NCBI GenBank assembly: GCA_905480305.1
Contig: CAJQPV010000183.1
Span: forward strand, 1 to 7,312
DNA: 7,312 nucleotides
From: an uncultured Gammaproteobacteria bacterium
GTDB lineage: Bacteria > Pseudomonadota > Gammaproteobacteria > UBA9214
Direction of reading: 5' to 3'
Shown: one piece after another, positions 1 through 4,884 of the stretch
Numbering within the stretch: the first letter of the stretch is position 1
Layout: the number at the start of each line of letters is the position of its first letter
Made by a program: the position numbers and the translations under genes
The notes under the pieces: model-generated
What the model was told of the DNA's origin: nothing
Seen by the model: only the letters and a program-made list of their open reading frames with translations
Database searches by the model: none

Positions 1-320
1 TCGTCAACCACCAGCACGGTTCTCCCCTCAAGCGACAGTCGCGGTTTGCATAGCCATGCTACTTCCGCACCGCGTGTTTCACCCTGGTAGCGAGTCGCTT
101 GCAGGTAGTCTGTTTCAAGAGGAAATGTCAGCCGGGTCAGCAGATGACCGGTCATGACAAGTCCGCCGTTCATGACGCTTAGAATTATCGGCAGGCTGCC
201 AGCAACGGCAGCGCTGATCTCTCCAGCCAGATGATCGAGAATGTCCTGTACGGCTGCCGCATCGTGAATGCATTCCGCTTCAGCATGAATTTTTTCAAGG
301 TCAGCGTGGTCGAGTGCCAC
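1..320 (-). CDS. hpt: Hypoxanthine-guanine phosphoribosyltransferase, N-terminal part (3' end beyond left edge)
   Basis: This cytoplasmic purine-salvage enzyme joins hypoxanthine or guanine to PRPP, giving IMP or GMP. The 106 residues visible here fit the short proteobacterial HPRT family. SVMNGGL lies near residues 48-54. DYLQATRYQGETRGAE spans about 71-86 and matches the family's DY.HATRY.GETRGGE block. The fragment ends in GRTVLVVDD, the PRPP-binding loop with its acidic pair, exactly at the window edge, so the C-terminal half is missing. The reading frame is closed by a TAA at 351-353. The only good start after it is a GTG at 318-320, preceded by an AGGGGG Shine-Dalgarno sequence six bases upstream; there is no ATG. 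It lies 117 bases downstream of nagZ on the same strand. The nagZ-hpt order is common in gammaproteobacteria and supports both names. An AT-rich spacer may give it its own promoter. Confidence 0.9.
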   Translation of the reverse strand, partial: MALDHADLEKIHAEAECIHDAAAVQDILDHLAGEISAAVAGSLPIILSVMNGGLVMTGHLLTRLTFPLETDYLQATRYQGETRGAEVAWLCKPRLSLEGRTVLVVD

Positions 321-390
321 CTGCGCCCCCCTGTTCTGCTGCAGCCTTGGTTACCGGGTTTGCGCAAACAGGCACGTAACACATTGCGTT

Positions 391-419
391 ATAATACATT
401 AGATTTAACTCATAATACA
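391..419. repeat. Two 8-bp direct repeats spaced 21 bp apart
   Basis: ATAATACA occurs at 391-398 and again at 412-419, a period of 21 bases, which is two helical turns. Both copies lie in the AT-rich spacer between nagZ and hpt, and each contains a -10-like TATTAT on the minus strand. They could be paired operator half-sites, alternative -10 elements, or a chance result of AT-rich sequence. Confidence 0.35.
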
Positions 420-441
420 CTGATTAATATGTATTTATTAA
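402..441 (-). promoter_or_regulatory. Possible hpt promoter in AT-rich nagZ-hpt spacer
   Basis: Read on the minus strand, TTAATA (441-436) and TATTAT (417-412) are 18 bases apart and could act as -35 and -10 boxes, giving a leader of roughly 85 bases before the hpt GTG. The -35 overlaps the nagZ stop codon. The match to consensus is only partial. The main support is the sharp fall in GC content compared with the flanking genes. Confidence 0.3.
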
Positions 442-1487
442 CCTAAGTCAAGTTCCAGCTCGGGATTGTCCCCGTAGCCTTGCACGGCAGCCACGGCCTG
501 CGCCCAACGCGGGTCATTATGCAGGCTCTTGATATCGATCGGATGACGGCCATGCATGCGCATCATACGGGTATGTGCGACCGGATTTTCATAACTGCTG
601 AGCGACTCCGCCACCAACCCGGAGGCCTCTCTGTCATTGCAGACCAGCACCATGTCACAGCCTGCCTCCAGCGCAGTTCCGGCACGGGCAACAGGGTCAC
701 CGGCACAGGCAGCACCTTCCATGCTCAGGTCATCACTGAAAACCAGACCGTTAAAATGCAGATGATCACGCAAAATATCCTTGATCCAGCGTGAGGAAAA
801 TCCGGCAGGCCAGGAATCGACGTCGGAATAAACCACGTGCGCCATCATGATGGCGGCAATACCAGCATGAATCATGCGCCTGAAGGGCACAATATCCCAC
901 TGTTCAATATCCTGGTAGCGACGCTCATCAACCGGGAGTGCCAGGTGCGAATCGGCTGCTACTGCGCCATGACCGGGGAAATGCTTGCCGGTCGCCTCCA
1001 TGCCGGCATCGTGCATACCTGACTGGTATGCCTGTGCCAGCTCGGCGACAGCCTCCGGGCGCTGATGTAATGCGCGGTCACCGATGATGGTAGATACCCC
1101 GAAGTCCAGATCCAGCACCGGTGCAAAACTGAGATCGATACCAGCAGCACGAAGTTCCGAGGCCATCAACCAGCCGGTTGTTTTGGCGAGGTGCCTGGCC
1201 CGTGCCTTGTCCTTGTCATAGATCTTTCCGAGACAGGCCAGCGGTGGCAGCTGTGTAAATTCATCCTTGAAACGCTGCACGCGCCCGCCTTCCTGGTCAA
1301 CTGCAACCAGCAGGTGCGGATCTCGCAGTTGATGAATAGCGGCGACCAGCGCAGCAAGCTGCTGCGCCGAACCATAATTGCGGGCAAACAGAATTACCCC
1401 ACCGATGGCCGGGTGCAGCAGCAACTCCCGGTCCTCCGCAGTTAACTCGTAACCCTCGACATCAGCCATCAACGGACCCAGCGTCAT
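438..1487 (-). CDS. nagZ: Beta-N-acetylhexosaminidase, glycoside hydrolase family 3
   Basis: NagZ is a cytoplasmic enzyme of peptidoglycan recycling. It removes GlcNAc from GlcNAc-1,6-anhydroMurNAc and its peptides. In several gammaproteobacteria its products feed signals that induce AmpC beta-lactamase. The 349 residues are close to the family's usual 330-350. Visible landmarks are the N-terminal LMADVEGYELT, GGVILFARN (29-37), AVDQEGGRVQR (62-72), KHFPGHG (168-174) followed by DSH (179-181), and SDDLSMEGA (251-259). In the family, the His of the DSH loop is the acid/base. By analogy with other GH3 enzymes, the first Asp of SDD (D252) is the nucleophile. All key residues are present, so the enzyme should be active. 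No signal peptide is seen. The ATG overlaps the stop of the upstream permease gene as ATGA, implying translational coupling. hpt follows downstream. Confidence 0.96.
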   Translation of the reverse strand: MTLGPLMADVEGYELTAEDRELLLHPAIGGVILFARNYGSAQQLAALVAAIHQLRDPHLLVAVDQEGGRVQRFKDEFTQLPPLACLGKIYDKDKARARHLAKTTGWLMASELRAAGIDLSFAPVLDLDFGVSTIIGDRALHQRPEAVAELAQAYQSGMHDAGMEATGKHFPGHGAVAADSHLALPVDERRYQDIEQWDIVPFRRMIHAGIAAIMMAHVVYSDVDSWPAGFSSRWIKDILRDHLHFNGLVFSDDLSMEGAACAGDPVARAGTALEAGCDMVLVCNDREASGLVAESLSSYENPVAHTRMMRMHGRHPIDIKSLHNDPRWAQAVAAVQGYGDNPELELDLG

Positions 1488-2311
1488 ATCCGGTCTTTCT
1501 CCTCACTCATCATGCGTATATCCAGTTTATCGCGCAGCCGGTCGCCAAGCAGATTGACAGACAACACCACTGCAAAAATCGCCACGCCCGGCACGATGAC
1601 CATGTGCGGGGCAACCAGCATGTAACGGCTGCCGTCACGAATCATGGCACCCCACGAGGCACCCGGTGGCTGTACACCAAGCCCCAGAAATGACAGGCCG
1701 GCCTCCGCTATCACAACCGCCGCAATGCCAAAGGTCGCCTCGACGATCAAGGGTGCCAGCATCAGCGGTAGCAGGTGTTTGCGAATAATACGCCATTTCG
1801 ATGTACCCAGCGCTTCTGCTGCCTGTACATGCTCCCGGTGCTTCAATGAAAGTACCTGCGCGCGTGACAGACGTGCATAGCCTACCCAGCCGACTATCGT
1901 CAACGCAATAACCACATTGCCAATGCCAGGCCCTAATAGCCCGGCCAGTGCGATCGCCAGCAGGATGCCCGGGAAAGCCATAAACACGTCTACTGTCAAC
2001 ACAGCAACCCGGTCCAACCAGCCACCCTGGTAAGCCGAAGCCGTACCGAGCAATGTACCTGCCAGCAGCGACAAGCCGACCACCCACACCGACACCAGAA
2101 ACGAGGTGCGCGCACCGACAATCATGCGGTCACCGATGCTGCGACCGAGGTCGTCATAACCAAGTAAAGCATCTTCACCGGGTACGGAAAGTATCGATTC
2201 CAGCTGAATGCGGTCCGGTTGCAGCGGCAAATGCTGCGCCAGCAGCGACAGCAGCGCCCATCCAGCAAGAACCACTACCGGCAAAATAACTGCAAGGCGC
2301 CAGCGGGTCAC
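1484..2311 (-). CDS. DppC/OppC-type ABC transporter permease
   Basis: This is an inner-membrane subunit of a peptide/nickel-type ABC importer, 275 residues long. It shows the family layout: a membrane helix at about 6-26, a periplasmic stretch, GYDDLGRSIGDR (51-62; usual form GTDxLGRDxxSR), then about five further hydrophobic segments from residue 70 on. The cytoplasmic EAA loop that contacts the ATPase lies at about 160-182 (EHVQAAEALGTSKWR then RKHLLP). AEAGLSFLGLG (202-212) is another strong family signature. The start is a GTG at 2309-2311 that overlaps the stop of the DppB-type gene as GTGA. The end overlaps the nagZ start as ATGA. The substrate cannot be read from a permease alone. Peptides are the default guess, and the coupling to nagZ makes murein-derived peptides an attractive inference. 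No ATPase or binding protein is present in the window. Confidence 0.92.
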   Translation of the reverse strand: MTRWRLAVILPVVVLAGWALLSLLAQHLPLQPDRIQLESILSVPGEDALLGYDDLGRSIGDRMIVGARTSFLVSVWVVGLSLLAGTLLGTASAYQGGWLDRVAVLTVDVFMAFPGILLAIALAGLLGPGIGNVVIALTIVGWVGYARLSRAQVLSLKHREHVQAAEALGTSKWRIIRKHLLPLMLAPLIVEATFGIAAVVIAEAGLSFLGLGVQPPGASWGAMIRDGSRYMLVAPHMVIVPGVAIFAVVLSVNLLGDRLRDKLDIRMMSEEKDRI

Positions 2312-3237
2312 AGTCGTCCTCCCAGGCGAATACGCGGGTCAACCCATGCGTAGGCAAGATCAGTCAGCAGGTTAACCAGCACATAGGTCACACTGATCAA
2401 CAGCACGCAGGCCTGCACCACCGGATAGTCACGTGACTGGATGGACTCAATTGTCAGCAGGCCGACACCCGGCCAGGAAAATACCGTTTCTGTTATTACA
2501 GCTCCGGCCAGCAGCGCACCCAGTTGCAGCCCCAGCAGCGTGATGACCGGCAACAATGCGTTACGCAGACCGTGATGCAGGATGACACGTTGTGGCGGTA
2601 ATCCTTTCGCCTTCGCAGTGCGCATGTAATCTTCACCCAACACCTCCAGCATGCTGGAGCGAACCATGCGTGACAGCACGGCGATCAGACCGGTACTCAA
2701 GGTCAAGGCAGGCAGAACCACAGAGCCAAATCCGTTGCGGCCACTCACCGGAAACCAGCCCAGCCACAGTGAAAAAACCAGAATCAAAATCGGGCCCAGC
2801 CAGAAGTTGGGGATTGAGACGCCGAGCATGGAAAAGGTCATGGCACCACTGTCCCAGACGGTGTCACGACGAACCGCCGCGATAATGCCCAGAGGCAAAG
2901 CCAGCACAAGGGTTATCAGCAAGGTCATGGCCGCCAGCAGACCCGTAGCCGGCAGACGTTCCAGCAATAAATCCGAAACCGGGCGCCTGAAATGGATAGA
3001 GTTACCCATATCAAACTGCAACAAGCCTGCGAGATATTGCTGAAACTGAACCCATAGCGGCTGGTTCAGTCCCAACGCTACCCGCAGCGCCTCACGGTCT
3101 GTTGTCGATGCCGATTCACCGAGCATGATTTCAACAGGGTCACCCGGAATCATATGGATCAACAGGAAGACAATGCTCACCACGCCAAAGATGACGAACA
3201 AGGCGCCCAGCAGGCGCTGTAGAATATACGTCAGCAT
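2308..3237 (-). CDS. DppB/OppB-type ABC transporter permease
   Basis: This is the partner permease of the adjacent DppC-type subunit; the two would form the membrane channel of a peptide-type ABC importer. From the ATG at 3237 it has 309 residues, normal for DppB proteins. It begins MLTYILQRLLGALFVIFGV, the typical first helix, then IHMIPGDP (27-34), LGLNQPLWVQ (55-64), and an EAA loop at about 202-230 (EDYMRTAKAKGLP then GLRNALLPV). ETVFSWPGVG (250-259) and the C-terminal WVDPRIRL are strong family marks. An in-frame TTG at 3264 would add nine residues with no hydrophobic character and no ribosome site, so I prefer the ATG. Neither start has a Shine-Dalgarno sequence. A TATAAT lies six bases before the ATG, so the message may be leaderless. 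This is the first gene of the operon and diverges from the small gene at 3402. Confidence 0.93.
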   Translation of the reverse strand: MLTYILQRLLGALFVIFGVVSIVFLLIHMIPGDPVEIMLGESASTTDREALRVALGLNQPLWVQFQQYLAGLLQFDMGNSIHFRRPVSDLLLERLPATGLLAAMTLLITLVLALPLGIIAAVRRDTVWDSGAMTFSMLGVSIPNFWLGPILILVFSLWLGWFPVSGRNGFGSVVLPALTLSTGLIAVLSRMVRSSMLEVLGEDYMRTAKAKGLPPQRVILHHGLRNALLPVITLLGLQLGALLAGAVITETVFSWPGVGLLTIESIQSRDYPVVQACVLLISVTYVLVNLLTDLAYAWVDPRIRLGGRL

Positions 3238-3243
3238 GGGGCA

Positions 3244-3249
3244 ATTATA
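3244..3249 (-). promoter_or_regulatory. Perfect -10 box (TATAAT) just before the permease operon ATG
   Basis: Minus-strand TATAAT is separated from the ATG at 3237 by only TGCCCC, so initiation seven bases downstream would fall on the A of the start codon. No good -35 is found at 16-18 bases, where the hexamer is ATCGCC at 17. No extended -10 TG is present. The promoter is therefore uncertain despite the perfect -10. Confidence 0.35.
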
Positions 3250-3351
3250 CGGATGGCTTGCCAAAGGGCGATGGATTTTTCAGCGCTATACAAGCACCAC
3301 ACATGGGAACGGAGCATTATTGGAATAGGCATAGTCCGGCCATGGAAGACC

Positions 3352-3360
3352 TGCTATATT
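3352..3360 (+). promoter_or_regulatory. Possible extended -10 promoter for the 92-residue gene
   Basis: TGCTATATT fits the extended -10 pattern TGnTATAAT with one mismatch, and such promoters can work without a good -35. Transcription would begin near 3367, giving a leader of about 35 bases that contains the strong ribosome site. The -35 region at the right distance (TAGTCC) is poor. Confidence 0.35.
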
Positions 3361-3387
3361 TTGCCAGGGAAATATCATCCGGCGATA

Positions 3388-3393
3388 GAGGAG
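3388..3393 (+). promoter_or_regulatory. Ribosome binding site that fixes the start at 3402
   Basis: GAGGAG lies eight bases before the ATG at 3402. It is the strongest Shine-Dalgarno sequence in the window. It decides against the in-frame ATG at 3258, which would lengthen the protein by 48 residues of non-conserved appearance. Confidence 0.75.
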
Positions 3394-3401
3394 AATATAA
3401 A

Positions 3402-3680
3402 ATGACCGAACCTTCAAAAGATGCAGGGTTGATTGCTGTCCTGATTAAACGTTTTGAGGAACAGCGATTGCCAGTTGCGCTCGATTTGAAAAAAAAGGTG
3501 GATCGCGGCGAAACACTCAATGACCTTGATATCGCCTTTCTTGATGAGGTATTTGCAGGTGCCAGCGAGTTAAAGCCACTGCTGGATCGCCACAGTGAAT
3601 ACCACAAGCTGGTAGGACAGGTGATGAGCCTGTACCAGGAAATAACTGAAAAGGCACTGCAAAACCAGAAGAATGAATAA
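3402..3680 (+). CDS. Conserved-looking hypothetical protein, 92 residues
   Basis: I cannot assign a function. The protein is soluble, charged and probably almost entirely alpha-helical, with no signal peptide, membrane segment or cysteine. Its stretches include IKRFEEQRLPVALDLKKKV, then GETLNDLDIAFLDEVF, then LDRHSEYHKLVGQVMSLYQ. The alternation of basic and acidic residues with regularly spaced Leu, Ile and Phe suggests a small helical bundle or a protein-protein adaptor. The start is supported by GAGGAG eight bases upstream and a possible extended -10 promoter. It is divergent from the permease operon and lies 53 bases before the exported 132-residue protein on the same strand, with which it may be co-transcribed. 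Start and reading frame are well supported; the function is unknown. Confidence 0.8.
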   Translation: MTEPSKDAGLIAVLIKRFEEQRLPVALDLKKKVDRGETLNDLDIAFLDEVFAGASELKPLLDRHSEYHKLVGQVMSLYQEITEKALQNQKNE

Positions 3681-3690
3681 GTCCGGGGCT

Positions 3691-3703
3691 CAGGAGAGTC
3701 CTG
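3691..3703 (+). other. Short hairpin between the two plus-strand small genes
   Basis: CAGGA, loop GAG, TCCTG forms a 5-bp stem 10 bases after the stop of the 92-residue gene. There is no run of T after it, so it is not a convincing terminator. It may slow read-through or protect the upstream message, or be chance. Confidence 0.25.
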
Positions 3704-3733
3704 CTGGATAAACAACCAGAGAAACCGGGTCTC

Positions 3734-4132
3734 ATGAAAATATGCACTTTTTTAAAATTGTTGCTGGTAATCAGCCTGTACACAGGTGCAGCGGTTGCGG
3801 ACCCTGCATCGATCAACCCCGGGGAGATTGTCGGTAACTGGCATGCGACAGAGCACCATCCGGATCAAGGCAATATAGAAACCATTTTTATAATCAATGC
3901 AGATAACACATTTTCCGGCTCAATGACCATCAATAATATCCCTGCCTGGCAGTACGCCGGCACGTGGTCATTGAAAGGTAATCAGATCACCTGGGTGTAC
4001 CTTGAAAGTAATATCATCCTGTTACAGGAAGACAAGCAGGATACAGATGTAATTCTGTCTGTGAGTGATGAGTCACTAACCTATCGATCACTCCGCAGAG
4101 GTAAAGAAAGTACCCTGCAGCGAGCGGAGTAA
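3734..4132 (+). CDS. Exported lipocalin-like hypothetical protein
   Basis: This is a 132-residue protein with a clear Sec signal peptide: MKIC then Lys8 and a hydrophobic core to about residue 18, with a likely cleavage after AVA (20-22). The mature 110 residues would lie in the periplasm or be secreted. There is no lipobox and no anchor. The mature part begins with GEIVGNWHATE (30-40) and continues with TIFIINADNTFSGSM (50-64) and YAGTWSLKGNQITWVY (74-89). This GxW start plus alternating hydrophobic strands and a repeated GTW pattern recalls small lipocalin-like beta-barrel proteins that sense or bind hydrophobic molecules. That is a pattern-based guess, not a family identification. No clear ribosome site precedes the ATG, but the signal peptide fixes the start. 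It may share a transcript with the gene 53 bases upstream, whose stop it follows. The downstream gap contains only weak hairpins. Confidence 0.82.
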   Translation: MKICTFLKLLLVISLYTGAAVADPASINPGEIVGNWHATEHHPDQGNIETIFIINADNTFSGSMTINNIPAWQYAGTWSLKGNQITWVYLESNIILLQEDKQDTDVILSVSDESLTYRSLRRGKESTLQRAE

Positions 4133-4142
4133 ACGGTTTATC

Positions 4143-4155
4143 CGGCTGCAAGCCG
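4143..4155 (+). terminator. Weak terminator-like hairpin after the exported-protein gene
   Basis: CGGCT, loop GCA, AGCCG forms a 5-bp GC-rich stem starting 11 bases after the stop codon. AACGG at 4134-4138 can also pair with CCGTT at 4153-4157 as an alternative. No T-run follows (TTAGCTACTCT), so intrinsic termination is doubtful. Confidence 0.25.
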
Positions 4156-4212
4156 TTAGCTACTCTGAATATCTTCCTTGCCTCCCATCCGGTTGACAGG
4201 CAAATGTTTAAA

Positions 4213-4252
4213 TCAGGCAGGTAAGGCGCAGCGCCATAACCCGGCAACCTGA
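4213..4252. repeat. Nested inverted repeats able to form a two-part stem-loop
   Basis: Outer arms CAGGT (4218-4222) and ACCTG (4247-4251) enclose an inner hairpin GGCG (4225-4228), loop CAG, CGCC (4232-4235). TCAGG (4213-4217) can compete for the same 3' arm by pairing with CCTGA (4248-4252), and GGTTG at 4191-4195 can pair with CAACC at 4245-4249. The result is a compact structured element in the convergent gap. No known RNA family fits. Confidence 0.4.
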
Positions 4253-4333
4253 CAGTCGGATTGCTATATCGCCAATCGCAACTGCATAGCCGGAATTCAG
4301 TTACTCATGTTGACAATGACCGCTCAAGTCTGC

Positions 4334-4384
4334 GGATCTAACCGGTCGGTGTAACACTTGCGTTAAATCCCTCTAGCGGGGTTT
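4334..4384 (+). other. Two mutually exclusive hairpins, attenuator-like arrangement
   Basis: Hairpin A pairs GGATCTAAC (4334-4342) with GTTAAATCC (4362-4370), eight of nine positions, across 19 bases. Hairpin B pairs AAATCCC (4365-4371) with GGGGTTT (4378-4384) around the loop TCTAGC, seven pairs including one wobble, and ends in TTT. They share 4365-4370, so only one can form. Hairpin B resembles a weak rho-independent terminator in the plus direction. The pairing is seen in the sequence; a regulatory role is inference. Confidence 0.35.
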
Positions 4385-4415
4385 CGACGTCGTTTTCGTG
4401 TGTTAATCGTACCTC

Positions 4416-4431
4416 ACCAACCGGGGTCGGT
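4416..4431. repeat. 16-bp imperfect palindrome
   Basis: ACCAACC, GG, GGTCGGT is symmetric apart from one mismatched pair. It could be a protein binding site, or part of the structured convergent gap. No adjacent promoter makes an operator role compelling. Confidence 0.3.
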
Positions 4432-4580
4432 CAGACGATCAAAAACTGCTGGATTGCCGTTTGCACAGCCGCGGGTTTCCCCGGCAGGAGTGGAGACCAC
4501 GCAGGCCCATATCCATGTTGCCTGGGAGCGCTGCATGGCCCTGCACATGGAGTACCCCACCTGCACAGTTACTGGTCGCT

Positions 4581-4829
4581 TTATTTTTTATTTACTTTCT
4601 TGAGTGCCTTCAGGCCCTTCTTGCGCTGGGCGTGGAGGATCACGCACCGCTTTTCCAGCCTTGCACGCTTCTTGCCCTTACCGGCCTTTTGATATTCGGC
4701 AATTAGCGCTTTTTCCTTCTTCTTTAGCTTGCCGATGATCGCCTTTAGTTCATCCGCCTTTTTCTTGCGACGTTTGGCATTGAGGTCGAGGTAGGCTTCA
4801 AGGCGGCTAAGGAGGCTTTTCTCTGTCAT
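4581..4829 (-). CDS. Lysine-rich helical small protein, 82 residues
   Basis: I do not recognise a named family. The protein has 23 Lys and 7 Arg against 8 acidic residues, so it is strongly basic. It is predicted to be nearly all helix, probably a coiled-coil hairpin: LLSRLEAYLDLNAKRRKKK, then ADELKAIIGKLKKKEKALI, a KAGKGKK turn at about 48-54, then RLEKRCVILHAQRKKGLKA. There is one cysteine (62) and no signal peptide or membrane segment. The charge suggests binding to nucleic acid, ribosome, polyphosphate or membrane phospholipid, but this is speculation. The ATG at 4829 has GGGAA six bases upstream. It lies 55 bases downstream of the Na/Pi transporter on the same strand, so it is probably co-transcribed. 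The link to phosphate uptake makes polyphosphate binding worth considering. Confidence 0.75.
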   Translation of the reverse strand: MTEKSLLSRLEAYLDLNAKRRKKKADELKAIIGKLKKKEKALIAEYQKAGKGKKRARLEKRCVILHAQRKKGLKALKKVNKK

Positions 4830-4884
4830 TGTAGGTTCCCGGATTGATGTGTCATTTTTCTATATACGATCTGCAACAAGCGCA

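Larger units (their letters stand above)
4133..4580. other. Convergent intergenic region without a supported gene
   Basis: This 448-base stretch separates the end of the plus-strand exported-protein gene from the end of the minus-strand lysine-rich gene. Open frames here are short and look non-coding, with no ribosome sites or family resemblance. The sequence holds several inverted repeats, listed separately. There are also a TTGACA at 4193-4198 and another at 4310-4315, neither followed by a usable -10 box. No tRNA, known riboswitch or mobile-element end was recognised. It could contain terminators for both operons, a small RNA, or decayed coding sequence. Confidence 0.6.

Noticed and set aside
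390..395. Plus-strand TATAAT
   Set aside because: No -35 match at 16-18 bases (AAACAG-like sequence) and no plus-strand gene follows.
3258..3401. N-terminal extension of the 92-residue protein from an ATG at 3258
   Set aside because: No ribosome site at 3258, it would begin almost inside the permease promoter region, and a strong GAGGAG site marks 3402.
4014..4247. Minus-strand 77-residue open frame
   Set aside because: Its 3' half is antisense to the exported-protein gene; no ribosome site and no family resemblance.
4336..4368. Integron attC-like ends: ATCTAAC (fits RYYYAAC) and GTTAAAT (fits GTTRRRY)
   Set aside because: The whole element is only 33 bases, well below usual attC sites, lacks inner L boxes, and no integrase or cassette array is nearby.
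4519..4550. GGGAGCGCTGC resembling the conserved core of the SAH riboswitch
   Set aside because: The other conserved blocks of that riboswitch are absent, and no ahcY, metH or similar gene follows; AGCGCT is simply a short palindrome.
4400..4603. Plus-strand 67-residue open frame in the convergent gap
   Set aside because: No ribosome site, no recognisable family, irregular composition, and the end overlaps the lysine-rich gene.
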